A DNA stretch of 34,338 bases from Nitrospirae bacterium GWC2_57_13 (lineage in GTDB: Bacteria; Nitrospirota; UBA9217). The translations under genes were made by a program, and so were the position numbers. The stretch is from NCBI GenBank assembly GCA_001805055.1, contig MHDZ01000026.1, positions 1-34,338 of the forward strand. The letters are read 5' to 3'. This document shows positions 15,615 through 25,179 of the stretch, piece by piece. The stretch's first letter is position 1. Each line of letters begins with the position of its first letter. The notes beneath the pieces are model-generated. The model ran no database searches, was not told the DNA's origin, and saw only the letters and a list, made by a program, of their open reading frames with translations.

Positions 15615-15687
15615 GAAAATTTTCCCATGCAGCTGCCTGCCGGACCGGTGGGGGCAGGGAACTGTTTTATAGTCAAAAGCATTTTTT

Positions 15688-15797
15688 GGACACGGATAAA
15701 ATCTGAAAAGACGGATTAAGCTTCTTACCAAAGGGTAAGGACTTGTCGAGAAATTCTTATCAGATTTTCCGTGCAGATCCGTGGCCACTTAGTGTCC
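15688..15797. repeat. Palindromic GGACACGGAT...GTGTCC element, copy B (inverted relative to copy A)
   Basis: It starts GGACACGGATAAAATCTG and ends AGTGTCC. Its first 38 bases match the reverse complement of 14439-14476 at 36/38, and its other half (15753-15784) resembles the reverse complement of 14376-14410. The last base coincides with the final base of the peptide-binding protein gene, so it begins exactly at that gene's 3' end. Confidence 0.85.
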
Positions 15798-17374
15798 TAC
15801 CACTCTATCCGGTCCTTCGGCACGCGCCAGTCGTTGAAGTTATAGAATATGCCGAGGGGCGCCGGTTCGATGCCCTTGAACCGTTTGTGCACGATGGGCG
15901 TGGCGTCAGGAACATACAGGAAGGCATAGGGCTGCTCCTCTGCCAGGATCGCATGGATCCGATGGTAGATCTTTTTTCGCGTTCCGATGTCGAAGGTGCG
16001 CCGGCCGGCCACCAGGAGACGGTCCACTTCTTCGTTCGCATAGCCGATGAAATTGTATTCGCCTTTCTTCGTCTTGCTTGAATGCCAGATGTCATAAAGG
16101 TCCGGGTCCCGTCCCATGCTCCACCCGAGGATGATGGAATCGAAAGACCGCTTGTCGATCTGCTCCAGGAAGGCCTGCCATTCCATGACGCGGATCTTGG
16201 CGTCGATCCCGACGGCTTTGAGATTTCGCTGGATGATCTCAGCGGCCCTGATGCGTTCATTGTTCCCCTGGTTCGTCAGGATCGTGAACCGGAAGGGCTT
16301 GCCGCCGTTGTCGAGCAGGCCGTCGTTATCGCTGTCCTTCCAGCCTGCTTCGTCCAGCATGCGTCGGGCCCGGTCGGGGTCATGCTCGTAGTTTTTTGCC
16401 GCTGGATTATAGGCCCAGGATACGTGCGAGAAGGGGCCGGTGCAGGGCCTGCCGATACCGAGGATAACTCCGTCAATGATGCTCCGGCGGTCGATGGCAT
16501 AAGACAGGGCCTGGCGCACCTTCAGGTCCTTGAAGAGCGGGTTCCGGAGATTGTATCCGAGATAGGTGTAGCCGTTGGAGGGATACCTGAACTTCTGGTA
16601 GTTTTCCTTGATCCTCCGCGTCTCGCTTTTGCGGAGGAACTGGAGCGGGTTCAGGCCCATCATGTCAACGCCGCCCGAGAGCAGCTCCTGGAACATGGTG
16701 GAGGAGTCGGGGATGATGCGGTAGATGAACTGATCTACCCTGGGCCGTCCCTCGAAGTAATCTGAGTTCGCTTCGAGCACGATCTTCTGGCTCGAGACCC
16801 ACTCTTTCAGTTTATAAGGTCCTGTGCCGACGGGCCTTCGATTGAAGGCGTCGGTGTTAAGGTCCTTGCCTTCGAGCAGATGCCTTGGGATGATGCCCAT
16901 GGCCCAGCTCTCGAGGGCCGGGGAAAAAGGCTCTTTATAGGTGACCCGGAAGACGTGACTGCTCACCACTTCCGCCCGGGCAATGTCCATGTAGGAGCTG
17001 CTGTAGGGTGTGGCGACCTTGGGGTCCGTGAGCTTTTGGTACGTAAAGAGCGCGTCAGCGGCCGTGAATTCAACGTTGTCGTGCCACTTCACCCCTTTCC
17101 GGAGATAGAAGGTAATGGTCTTGCCGTCGAGAGAGACGGTCCAGCGTTTGGCAAGGTCCCCCACGAGACGGATGTCCTTGTCGTATTTCACCAAGCCGTT
17201 GAAGATAAGGTCATTGATCGTACCCGATGCCGAATCATTGGCGATGATGGGGTTCAGGCGGCGCGCATCGCCGATGGATGCCTGGATAAGGGTGTTCGGG
17301 TTCCGTTCCGGCTTGTCAACGCAGGCGGAGAAAAGGAGTGAAAGGACAATGATGTGGATGAAGAAAGTATGCAT
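15797..17374 (-). CDS. Extracellular solute-binding lipoprotein, family 5 (OppA/DppA-like)
   Basis: Periplasmic or membrane-anchored peptide/nickel-type binding protein of 525 residues. The N-terminus has a hydrophobic signal (HTFFIHIIVLSLLF) ending in a FSAC lipobox at about residue 18, then SBP_bac_5 text: LAKRWTVSLDGKTITFYLRK, GVKWHDNVEFTAAD, RRPVGTGPYKL and AILAEEQPYAFLYV. The start at 17374 gives a sensible signal peptide; nine further codons are possible upstream. No permease or ATPase gene is adjacent, so it either works with a transporter encoded elsewhere or has a sensing role. The ligand is unknown. Confidence 0.88.
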   Translation of the reverse strand: MHTFFIHIIVLSLLFSACVDKPERNPNTLIQASIGDARRLNPIIANDSASGTINDLIFNGLVKYDKDIRLVGDLAKRWTVSLDGKTITFYLRKGVKWHDNVEFTAADALFTYQKLTDPKVATPYSSSYMDIARAEVVSSHVFRVTYKEPFSPALESWAMGIIPRHLLEGKDLNTDAFNRRPVGTGPYKLKEWVSSQKIVLEANSDYFEGRPRVDQFIYRIIPDSSTMFQELLSGGVDMMGLNPLQFLRKSETRRIKENYQKFRYPSNGYTYLGYNLRNPLFKDLKVRQALSYAIDRRSIIDGVILGIGRPCTGPFSHVSWAYNPAAKNYEHDPDRARRMLDEAGWKDSDNDGLLDNGGKPFRFTILTNQGNNERIRAAEIIQRNLKAVGIDAKIRVMEWQAFLEQIDKRSFDSIILGWSMGRDPDLYDIWHSSKTKKGEYNFIGYANEEVDRLLVAGRRTFDIGTRKKIYHRIHAILAEEQPYAFLYVPDATPIVHKRFKGIEPAPLGIFYNFNDWRVPKDRIEW

Positions 17375-17432
17375 TCTATCTGAGGGACGCAGATCAGACA
17401 ACCCGGAGTTTTCCTGTTTGTCGTTTCATCGT

Positions 17433-17482
17433 GTAGGGGTGGGCATGCCCGCCCGCACTGGGGCGACCATGGTCGCCCCTAC
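17433..17482. repeat. GTAGGGG...CCCCTAC palindrome
   Basis: GTAGGGGTGGGCATGCCCGCCC is followed by the perfect 20-bp palindrome GGGGCGACCATGGTCGCCCC (17460-17479) and TAC. Outer ends GTAGGGG and CCCCTAC are inverted. This word family is widespread in intergenic regions of unrelated bacteria. It adjoins the secG terminator. Confidence 0.8.
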
Positions 17483-17483
17483 G

Positions 17484-17513
17484 AAAAAACAAAAGGGTAG
17501 GCAGGGCCTACCC
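17484..17513 (-). terminator. Rho-independent terminator downstream of secG
   Basis: On the minus strand, GGGTAGGC and GCCTACCC form an 8-bp perfect stem with a 3-base loop (17495-17513), followed by TTTTGTTTTTT. It lies about 45 bases beyond the secG stop and would end the gap-pgk-tpiA-secG transcript. Confidence 0.8.
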
Positions 17514-17556
17514 GTGGCGACATAGAGACTCATTTTGCAACAGAGAGCATGCCCGC

Positions 17557-17874
17557 CTATTTCTGGGCCGGGGCCGTGGCAGGCGGCGCAAGCGGGAGCG
17601 GGGCCTGCTGCGTCTGCTCCTGCTTAACCCCTTCCATAACAGAGGCCTTTTTTGATGACAAGAGCGCGAGCCCCAGCGAGGTGAGCATGAAGATGACGGC
17701 CGCGCTCGTGGTGAGCTTTGCCAGGAAGCTCTGGGCGCCCCGGGGTCCGAACACGGTCTGGGTCGCTCCGCCGAAAGCGGCGCCGATGTCGGCTCCCTTG
17801 CCCTTCTGCACAAGGACCATCAGGATCATGATCCCCGAGACGATAACGTGAATGACGATCAAAAACGTACGCAC
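17557..17874 (-). CDS. secG: Preprotein translocase subunit SecG
   Basis: Small inner-membrane component of SecYEG, 105 residues. Two membrane helices (about 3-22 and 55-78) flank the conserved loop LVQKGKGADIGAAFGGATQT, then FGPRGAQSFLAK. The C-terminal tail is Gln/Pro/Ala-rich. The start codon is GTG, placed by an AAGGAGG site eight bases upstream. It follows tpiA by 38 bases, the familiar gap-pgk-tpiA-secG order, so it is expressed with glycolysis genes rather than with other sec genes. Confidence 0.94.
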   Translation of the reverse strand: MRTFLIVIHVIVSGIMILMVLVQKGKGADIGAAFGGATQTVFGPRGAQSFLAKLTTSAAVIFMLTSLGLALLSSKKASVMEGVKQEQTQQAPLPLAPPATAPAQK

Positions 17875-17912
17875 AGTATGCTCCTCCTTGGTTCTCCCGC
17901 TGCTTTGAGCGG

Positions 17913-18674
17913 CTAGGTAAATTTTACGAGTGCTGCGAACGATTCTGGCTTCAGGCTGGCGCCGCCCACGAGCGCCCCGTCAATATCGGACATGGCCATG
18001 AGCGTTGAGACATTCTCGGGCGTCACGCTGCCGCCGTACTGGATGCGCAAGGCGCCGGCCGTCTCCGGTCCGTAGAGGGCCTTGATCTGTTCCCGGATGA
18101 AGTGGTGAACGTCGTTTGCCTGCTCGGGCGTGGCGGTCTTTCCTGTCCCGATGGCCCAGACCGGCTCGTAGGCGATCACGACGGACTGCATGTCCGCGGC
18201 AGTGACGCCCGCAAGCCCGCCGGCAAGCTGGCGCCCGATGATCTCATTGACCTTGCTGGCTTCGCGCTCGGCCAGTGTCTCGCCGACGCAGATGATGGCC
18301 CGAAGTCCCTTGCTCAGGGCCTTCCGCGTCCGTTTGTTCACCGTTTCGTCGGTCTCTCCGAAGTACTGCCGGCGTTCGCTGTGGCCTATGATAACATATC
18401 TGCATCCCGAATCCAACAGCATTTCCGCCGAGATCTCCCCGGTAAAGGCCCCCTTGTCCTCCCAGTGGAGGTTCTGGGCGGCCAGCGCAATGTTCGTCTT
18501 GTTGATCGCCTCCGCCACGGCCGAAAGCGCTGTGAAGGGCGGAGCCAGTACGACCTCGCGGTCCTTTACTCCTGCAACGAGCGGAACCAGCGCTTGTGCG
18601 AGCTCCCGGGCCTCCTTCGGCGTTTTGTTCATCTTCCAGTTGCCGGCGATGATCGGTGTTCTCTTATTTACCAT
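17913..18674 (-). CDS. tpiA: Triosephosphate isomerase
   Basis: Interconverts dihydroxyacetone phosphate and glyceraldehyde 3-phosphate, 253 residues. Active-site residues are all present: Asn12 and Lys14 (GNWKMNK), His98 (IIGHSERR) and Glu170 (AYEPVWAIGTG), with the phosphate-binding YGGSV near the end. AAGGAG precedes the ATG. Third gene of the gap-pgk-tpiA-secG unit. Confidence 0.97.
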   Translation of the reverse strand: MVNKRTPIIAGNWKMNKTPKEARELAQALVPLVAGVKDREVVLAPPFTALSAVAEAINKTNIALAAQNLHWEDKGAFTGEISAEMLLDSGCRYVIIGHSERRQYFGETDETVNKRTRKALSKGLRAIICVGETLAEREASKVNEIIGRQLAGGLAGVTAADMQSVVIAYEPVWAIGTGKTATPEQANDVHHFIREQIKALYGPETAGALRIQYGGSVTPENVSTLMAMSDIDGALVGGASLKPESFAALVKFT

Positions 18675-18721
18675 TGGATGCTCCTTGTTCTGCTTCTGAT
18701 GTCCTTACAGGAATCGCGATT

Positions 18722-18847
18722 GACACGGTGACGCGGAGACAGGGAGGTGAACTGCATGACGCGGAGACACTGCGACTGGGAGAAACAGTGAAAAATCCGT
18801 TGCCGTTATCTCCCCGTCTCCCCATCCCCTCGTCTCCCTGTCACCGG
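18722..18847. repeat. Imperfect palindrome of GACGCGGAGACAGGG / CCCCGTCTCCC type
   Basis: The left arm starts GACACGGTGACGCGGAGACA and the right arm ends CTCGTCTCCCTGTCACCGG, an approximate reverse complement. It fills most of the 178-bp gap between pgk and tpiA and would form a large hairpin in the operon mRNA. Confidence 0.7.
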
Positions 18848-18852
18848 GACGA

Positions 18853-20046
18853 CTACTCCTTATCATCCGTCAGCGCGGCCAGTCCCGGCAGTTCCTTGCC
18901 TTCGAGCAGCTCCAGCGAAGCGCCGCCGCCTGTGGAGATGAACGAGATGCTGTCGGACACGCCTGCCCGATGCACGGCCACGTCCGTGTCGCCGCCGCCC
19001 ACGATGGTGAGAGCGTAGGCGTCTGCCACGGCCCGGGCGATGGCAAAAGTGCCGCGGGAATAGGCGTCCTTTTCGAACATGCCCATGGGGCCATTCCAGA
19101 TGATTGTCTTGGCGTCCTGGATGGCCTCGCTGAAGAGCCTCACCGTGGCAGGTCCGATATCGAGCCCTACCCAGCCTTTCGGGATCTCCTGGGACGTCAC
19201 GATCTTGGTCTCGGCGCCGTCGTTCATGTTCTCGGCCACGACGAAATCCACGGGCAGATAGAACTTGACGCCGCTGTCGTGGAGGCCCTTCCGGGTGCGC
19301 TGGGCCATGTCGAGCATTTCCGTTTCGATAAGGGAATTGCCCACTTCCCTGCCGCGGGCCTTGATGAAGGTGAAGGCCATGGCCCCGCCCACGATGATCT
19401 TGTCCACCTTGTCCTTGAGGTTCTCGATCACGCCGATCTTGCCCGAGACCTTTGCGCCGCCCAAAATGGCGACGAAAGGGCGCACCGGGTTCGCAACGGT
19501 CTGCTGGAGATAGGTGATCTCCTTTTTCATCAGGAATCCCGCCACCGACAGCTTCACATGCTTCGTGATGCCGTAGGTTGAAGCGTGGGCGCGGTGGGCC
19601 GTGCCGAAGGCGTCGTTGACGTAGATGTCGGCGAATGCGGCGAGGGCCCGGGAGAAGGCCTCGTCGTTCTTCTCCTCCTCGGCATGGAACCGGAGGTTTT
19701 CGAGCAGCAGCACGTCTCCGGTCCGCATACCTGCCGCCTGGTGTTCCACATCAGGACCGATGCAGTCCTTGGCGAACTGCACGTCCTTGTTCAGCAGGCG
19801 CGACAGCCTGGTTGCAACCGGCGCCAGGCTGTACTTCGTGTTCACCTTGCCCTTGGGCCGCCCCAGGTGTGAGGCAAGGATCACCTTTGCGCCGGCATCC
19901 AGGGCGTAGTTGATCGTCGGCAGCGTCGAGCGAATGCGCGTATCGTCGGTGATGTTGCCGTTCTCGTCCAGGGGAACGTTGAAATCGGCCCGGATGAACA
20001 CGCGCTTGCCCTTCAGGTCTACCTTTTCGATCGTTTTTTTGTTCAT
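18853..20046 (-). CDS. pgk: Phosphoglycerate kinase
   Basis: Converts 1,3-bisphosphoglycerate and ADP to 3-phosphoglycerate and ATP; 397 residues, normal. The N-terminal substrate-binding [14 protein letters not shown] is followed by SHLGRPKG. The C-terminal nucleotide site has the loop [13 protein letters not shown] and the closing [20 protein letters not shown]. It is read between gap and tpiA. The gaps on both sides contain palindromic repeats. 3-Phosphoglycerate, its product, would also be the acceptor for the GT81-like enzyme at 27428 if that assignment holds. Confidence 0.97.
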   Translation of the reverse strand: MNKKTIEKVDLKGKRVFIRADFNVPLDENGNITDDTRIRSTLPTINYALDAGAKVILASHLGRPKGKVNTKYSLAPVATRLSRLLNKDVQFAKDCIGPDVEHQAAGMRTGDVLLLENLRFHAEEEKNDEAFSRALAAFADIYVNDAFGTAHRAHASTYGITKHVKLSVAGFLMKKEITYLQQTVANPVRPFVAILGGAKVSGKIGVIENLKDKVDKIIVGGAMAFTFIKARGREVGNSLIETEMLDMAQRTRKGLHDSGVKFYLPVDFVVAENMNDGAETKIVTSQEIPKGWVGLDIGPATVRLFSEAIQDAKTIIWNGPMGMFEKDAYSRGTFAIARAVADAYALTIVGGGDTDVAVHRAGVSDSISFISTGGGASLELLEGKELPGLAALTDDKE

Positions 20047-20056
20047 GCGTTACCCC

Positions 20057-20130
20057 GTGAAGTCAGGAGGGTAAGAAGGTACGAAAAAGCACTGCTCACC
20101 TTCTTAACTTCCTACCTTCTTACCTTCATC
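20057..20130. repeat. Imperfect palindrome of GGTAAGAAGGTA / TACCTTCTTACC type
   Basis: Left arm with AGGAGGGTAAGAAGGTACG, right arm with CTTCCTACCTTCTTACCTTC. It occupies the gap-pgk spacer. Themes differ from those of the neighbouring gaps although the architecture is the same. Confidence 0.7.
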
Positions 20131-20138
20131 TGTTGGCA

Positions 20139-21269
<1,131 letters not shown>

Positions 21270-22595
21270 TCAGTCGAGCCTGTGCATCACCAGTCCCGTT
21301 AAAAGTTTGGGGTAGAAGTAGGTGGCCTTCTGGGGCATGCGTTCTCCGGCCCCTGCCACGGCCTTCACCTCGCCGACTTTCGTGGGATTCATGAAGACGA
21401 TGATCTTCGCCTTGCCGTCGTCCAGCCGTTTGACAGCTTCGTCTGCGTCCTTGATGTATTCGATGTTCTTCCCGAGCTTGTGCGTATCAATGCCCACGCC
21501 GAGCAGTTTGTCGATGATCAGGTGGTGCAGGATGGACACGTCCAGCCTGCGGTACGCCGAAGACTTGCCGGAGAGCAGGCGGTCCATGTCCTCTTCGCTT
21601 CGGAGGGTCAGCAGATAGTAGCTGTTCCGCCCCTGCATCCGCATGCCGAAGATGCGCGACCTGGCCGCCCGAGCCGCCATGGTATCGAGCATGGTCCGCC
21701 GGGCTGTGGCCTCCGACGCGGCGTCGAAATCGAGCCGCTCCATATCGAAGTACTTGTGCAGCCCCTCTTCGAAGCTGTCGGCGCTGAAGCCGGGCAGGCT
21801 GAAGAGCGCCCGGTGCGCCGGCAGAATCGTGAGTCCCGGGTCTTCCAGCCGCGCAAGATACATGGTGACGAAATTATAGGGCTCGTCTCCGGTGAAGGTC
21901 CCTGCCGCAGCGCGGCGTTCGTTCCGGTAATTCAGGGCTGTTTCGTAGCGATGGTGCCCGTCGGCGATAAAGAAGGGCTTGTCGGCCATGGCGCGCGTTA
22001 TTGTCTCTATCACGGCGGGGTCGGTGAGCGTCCAGAGGCGGTGCAGGACATTGTTCTCTCCTGCAGCCTCCATTTCCGGAAGGCCGCTTATTTTTGACAG
22101 GACGTCGCTTATCGTTCCCGAAGGGTCCGAGAAGAGCGAGAATATCTGGCTGAAGTTCGCCTGGCAGGCGCGCAGCAGGTTCAACCGGTCGGCCTTGGGC
22201 CCCGACAGGGTGTTCTCGTGGGGAAGCACCACGCCGGAGTCGAAATCCTCGATCCTGATCTGGCAGATAAATCCCCGGAGCTTTCTGACTGCGTCGCCGT
22301 GGGGATACTGCATCTCATAGACATAGATGGCCGGCCTATCGTTCCGCTGGAGAATGCCCTGCTGCTGCCATCCCTGGAACAATGCAGCGGCGCGGGTGTA
22401 CCGGTCCTTGCCCGCGGAATCCCCGGCCGCTTCCCGACCGTATTCCAACTGGATCACATTGTACGGGCTTTTCCCATAGAGTTCCTGCTGGTCCGCCGGA
22501 GAAATGATGTCATAGGGCGGGCAGACAAGCGTATTGATGTCGCCTGCAGCCGCCTGATTATACACAATGCCCCGGAAGGGGGTGATCTTTGCCAT
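21270..22595 (-). CDS. DUF1015 family protein
   Basis: A 441-residue soluble protein of the DUF1015 family, recognised by the opening (ITPFRGIVYN, then LVCPPYDIISPADQ), VLPHENTLSGPKADRLNLL and the invariant FIADGHHRYETAL. The family has no settled biochemical role. In many genomes it sits by serine or central-carbon genes and has been proposed to be an enzyme of small-molecule metabolism. Here it lies immediately upstream of gap in the same direction and may head that operon. The strong promoter at 22643-22672 drives it. Confidence 0.9.
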   Translation of the reverse strand: MAKITPFRGIVYNQAAAGDINTLVCPPYDIISPADQQELYGKSPYNVIQLEYGREAAGDSAGKDRYTRAAALFQGWQQQGILQRNDRPAIYVYEMQYPHGDAVRKLRGFICQIRIEDFDSGVVLPHENTLSGPKADRLNLLRACQANFSQIFSLFSDPSGTISDVLSKISGLPEMEAAGENNVLHRLWTLTDPAVIETITRAMADKPFFIADGHHRYETALNYRNERRAAAGTFTGDEPYNFVTMYLARLEDPGLTILPAHRALFSLPGFSADSFEEGLHKYFDMERLDFDAASEATARRTMLDTMAARAARSRIFGMRMQGRNSYYLLTLRSEEDMDRLLSGKSSAYRRLDVSILHHLIIDKLLGVGIDTHKLGKNIEYIKDADEAVKRLDDGKAKIIVFMNPTKVGEVKAVAGAGERMPQKATYFYPKLLTGLVMHRLD

Positions 22596-22642
22596 GCAGG
22601 TAATCCTAGGATGATCTTGGTGGGTCTTGATTTGAAAGGTCT

Positions 22643-22672
22643 TTTATAGCACAGCACCCGTTTTATTGTCAA
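22643..22672 (-). promoter_or_regulatory. Sigma-70 promoter for the DUF1015 gene (and perhaps gap-pgk-tpiA-secG)
   Basis: On the minus strand, a perfect TTGACA (22667-22672), an 18-bp spacer and TATAAA (22643-22648). The start codon is about 48 bases downstream of the -10. Confidence 0.75.
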
Positions 22673-22692
22673 CAGGTTTCCGTGAACAGTGA

Positions 22693-22721
22693 TTGACAAT
22701 TCGGCCCTGTTGTGAGATTAT
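22693..22721 (+). promoter_or_regulatory. Candidate promoter for ribF
   Basis: A perfect TTGACA (22693-22698) is followed after 17 bp by GATTAT (22716-22721). The ATG is at 22743, so the leader would be only some 15 bases. No ribosome binding site is visible and no FMN riboswitch fits. It is divergent from the DUF1015 promoter, with the two -35 boxes about 20 bases apart. Confidence 0.5.
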
Positions 22722-22742
22722 CTGCTACCTGTCAATACTACT

Positions 22743-23678
22743 ATGAGGATCATTCGAGGCGTAAAAAATCTGGCCGAGTCCTTTCCTGGCCCCGTTCTGA
22801 CGCTCGGCAACTTCGACGGCGTGCATCTGGGGCACCAGGCGATCTTCCGCACGGTAACAAGCAGGGCGAAGGAGATCGGGGGGACGAGCATTGCTCTTAC
22901 CTTCGAGCCGCACCCGCTCAAAGTACTGGCGCCCGAGCGTTCGCCCCGCCTTCTGAACACGTTCCACGGGAAAATGCGCCTCTTCGAGGCGGCCTGCCTC
23001 GACATCGTTATCTGTGCCAATTTTACCCGTGCCTTTGCCGACCAGAATCCCGAGGATTTTGCAAAAGAGATACTGGTCAAGGCGATCGGAGCCCGCGAAG
23101 TCTACGTGGGCTACGATTACGCCTTCGGCAAGGGCCGCGAGGGAAGCATAGAATTCCTGAAAAAAATGGGCTCTGCCTACGGCTTCCAGGTTGGCGTCAT
23201 TGATGCCGTATCCGTTGAGGGCGCGGTGGTGAGCAGTTCCCGCATCCGTGAGTGCGTCTCGGGCGGAAGGGTCGATGAGGCGCAGCGCCTCCTGGGGCGG
23301 CACTACGCGATCGAAGGAAAGGTCGTGACCGGGGCCCGGCGGGGGCATACGCTGGGCTTTCCCACGGCCAATCTCCAGACAGCGAATGAACTTCTGCCCG
23401 ATTACGGCGTGTATGCCGTGCAGGCCGTCATTGACGGCCGGCAGCTGAACGGCGTGGCTTCCGTCGGCGTGCGTCCCACCTTCGGCGGTGGGCCTGTGTC
23501 GATCGAGGTATATCTGTTCGATCTGAACGAAGATCTGTACGGCCGCCACATGGAAGTCGCCTTTGTCCGGCGCCTGCGGAAAGAGGAGCGCTTCCCCGAC
23601 GCCGGCGCCCTGATCAGGCAGATGCAGGACGACGTTGCAGCAGCAAAAAAGATCCTTCTCGGCCTGCAGGGATCCTGA
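22743..23678 (+). CDS. ribF: Bifunctional riboflavin kinase / FAD synthetase
   Basis: Makes FMN then FAD from riboflavin and ATP; 311 residues, typical. The N-terminal nucleotidyltransferase domain has LGNFDGVHLGHQ (21-32), ALTFEPHPLKVL and the ISSSRIR-like SSSRIRE. The C-terminal flavokinase domain has GARRGHTLGFPTANL near 197-211 and RPTFGGGPVSIEVYL. The start lacks a clear Shine-Dalgarno sequence and probably has a very short leader. It is transcribed away from DUF1015 and followed after about 125 bases by the HAMP/cytochrome genes, without an obvious terminator. Confidence 0.96.
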   Translation: MRIIRGVKNLAESFPGPVLTLGNFDGVHLGHQAIFRTVTSRAKEIGGTSIALTFEPHPLKVLAPERSPRLLNTFHGKMRLFEAACLDIVICANFTRAFADQNPEDFAKEILVKAIGAREVYVGYDYAFGKGREGSIEFLKKMGSAYGFQVGVIDAVSVEGAVVSSSRIRECVSGGRVDEAQRLLGRHYAIEGKVVTGARRGHTLGFPTANLQTANELLPDYGVYAVQAVIDGRQLNGVASVGVRPTFGGGPVSIEVYLFDLNEDLYGRHMEVAFVRRLRKEERFPDAGALIRQMQDDVAAAKKILLGLQGS

Positions 23679-23729
23679 GAGGCGGTTCATCCCGGACAGG
23701 CAGTCGGGCGTAAATAGATCGCACCCCCC

Positions 23730-23758
23730 TTGCATTCTTTCGTTACTTCGGCTACACT
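23730..23758 (+). promoter_or_regulatory. Weak candidate promoter for the HAMP/cytochrome genes
   Basis: TTGCAT (23730-23735), a 17-bp spacer and TACACT (23753-23758), with three and four consensus bases respectively. It ends 45 bases upstream of the start at 23804. Confidence 0.35.
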
Positions 23759-23803
23759 TTCTGAGTATTCTCCCCCCAATGCCCGATGCTCTGGAGGCCG
23801 TTT

Positions 23804-24379
23804 ATGCAGACCTTTTCATCGCGTCCCTTCTACCGGACCCAGCTCTTTTTTCTCACACTGCTCATCGTAGTGTTCGGCGCCGCTCTGGCGGCCGCAGGCG
23901 TGTTCCTGGCGCTCCCGCGGGACCTGGGCGACGGCTATGGAGCCGTGCTGTCGACGGTCAAAGTCCTTGAAAAGGCGCTGCTCGGGAAAGCGGTTGCTAT
24001 CTATGCGGTCATGGCCCTGTTCATCGCCGGCACGGTCGTGCTGCTCCATCTATTTTATTCCCATCGCATTGCCGGTCCTGCGTATCGCCTTGCTCGGGAG
24101 GCGGGATCGATTGGTCAGGGAAAACTGAAGTGCGAGATACGGTTCCGCCGGAAGGACAGTCTTACCGATATGGCGGATTCCCTGAACCAGGCTGCGGAAC
24201 GCTATCGAGACCGCGTGACAGAGGCCCGCGACGCCCTCTCCATCATCGAAGCAAAGACGGAATCGGTCGCACACCTGATCCAGCGCGGTGAAGGCGCCCC
24301 GGCCGTGGAGCAGGCCCTGCGGGACGTTACGGGCCAGTTGCAGAAGATCGAGAGCGTTATTGCGGAGGTCCGGACGTGA
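23804..24379 (+). CDS. Two-TM HAMP-domain membrane protein (cytochrome-associated), copy 1
   Basis: A 191-residue inner-membrane protein. TM1 spans about 14-37 and TM2 about 62-86. Between them is only a 24-residue external loop, so there is no periplasmic sensor domain. A HAMP-like segment (about 87-140: GPAYRLAREAGSIGQG, KDSLTDMADSLNQAAERY) is followed by a coiled coil that ends the protein, with no kinase, methyl-accepting or cyclase output. The start at 23804 has GGAGG at good spacing; the alternative six codons earlier does not. Its stop overlaps the next gene's GTG start, tying it to the 7-heme cytochrome. A second such pair follows at 25379. The role may be membrane anchoring or redox signalling. 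Confidence 0.82.
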   Translation: MQTFSSRPFYRTQLFFLTLLIVVFGAALAAAGVFLALPRDLGDGYGAVLSTVKVLEKALLGKAVAIYAVMALFIAGTVVLLHLFYSHRIAGPAYRLAREAGSIGQGKLKCEIRFRRKDSLTDMADSLNQAAERYRDRVTEARDALSIIEAKTESVAHLIQRGEGAPAVEQALRDVTGQLQKIESVIAEVRT

Positions 24380-25179
24380 AAAAGCGGTATGTTCTGGCGG
24401 CTCTGCTGATACTGTTGACGGCGGCGCTGGCCTATACGGTGCTGCAGCGCGCCAGCCATGAATTTACGGCTGAACAGTGCACTGAATGTCATGCTGCCGT
24501 GCCGGTCAAGGGAAAGCGCGAAACGCTCGTGATGACAGCGCCGATCTCGGCGCTCTGCGGCCGTTGCCACGGGGCTCTGGGGGCATCAGCCTCCCATCCT
24601 GTTGAGATCGTCCCTGCGGAAGTTGCCGTGCCCGCCGATCTTCCCCTGTCCCGGGAGGGGAAAATGACCTGCAGCACATGCCATGATATCCACGGAGCTG
24701 TCTCGGGCAGCAGCGGCGCATCGCGTGCCTATTTGCGAAGAACAGCTCTTGGTCCGGCGTTCTGTTCCTCCTGTCACGGCCAGGGCCTCGGGCATGCCCA
24801 GATGATGGGCAGGGCCCACATGCAGCAGGCCCCGGAGAGCGCGGGCATTACCGTGGATGCTGTTTCGCGGGGCTGTCTGTCCTGTCACGACGGAAGCATC
24901 GGGCCGAACGAGACAGTGAACGCGGGAACCTGGGAACATGGAAGGCCTCTCTCCCGGTTTGACCCCCGGGGCATTCACCCCATCGGCGTTGACTATCAGA
25001 ATTCCTGGGCACGGAAGCGCGGCGGTCTTCGTCCGATCGCTGCTGTCAATCCCGTCATCAAGCTGATCGACGGGAAGGTGGGCTGCAGCTCCTGCCATGA
25101 TCCCTATTCAAAGCAATCGAAAAAGCTGGTGATGGCGAATACGGGAAGCCGGCTTTGCCTCGGTTGTCATGATAAATAG
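24376..25179 (+). CDS. Seven-heme c-type cytochrome, membrane-anchored or secreted
   Basis: A 267-residue exported protein with an N-terminal hydrophobic segment (YVLAALLILLTAALAYTVL) that may be an uncleaved anchor or signal peptide. Seven CxxCH heme sites are visible in order: CTECH, CGRCH, CSTCH, CSSCH, CLSCH, CSSCH and CLGCH. Spacing and motif resemble doubled-CxxCH cytochromes (cytochrome c3/c7-like) that carry electrons in the periplasm of anaerobic respirers. The start is GTG, overlapping the HAMP gene stop (GTGA) with GGAGG upstream. No oxidoreductase partner is near, so the electron donor and acceptor are unknown. Confidence 0.9.
   Translation: MKKRYVLAALLILLTAALAYTVLQRASHEFTAEQCTECHAAVPVKGKRETLVMTAPISALCGRCHGALGASASHPVEIVPAEVAVPADLPLSREGKMTCSTCHDIHGAVSGSSGASRAYLRRTALGPAFCSSCHGQGLGHAQMMGRAHMQQAPESAGITVDAVSRGCLSCHDGSIGPNETVNAGTWEHGRPLSRFDPRGIHPIGVDYQNSWARKRGGLRPIAAVNPVIKLIDGKVGCSSCHDPYSKQSKKLVMANTGSRLCLGCHDK

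Noticed and set aside
22599-22742. FMN riboswitch upstream of ribF
   Set aside because: The leader would be only about 15 bases and no RFN-like conserved blocks are present.
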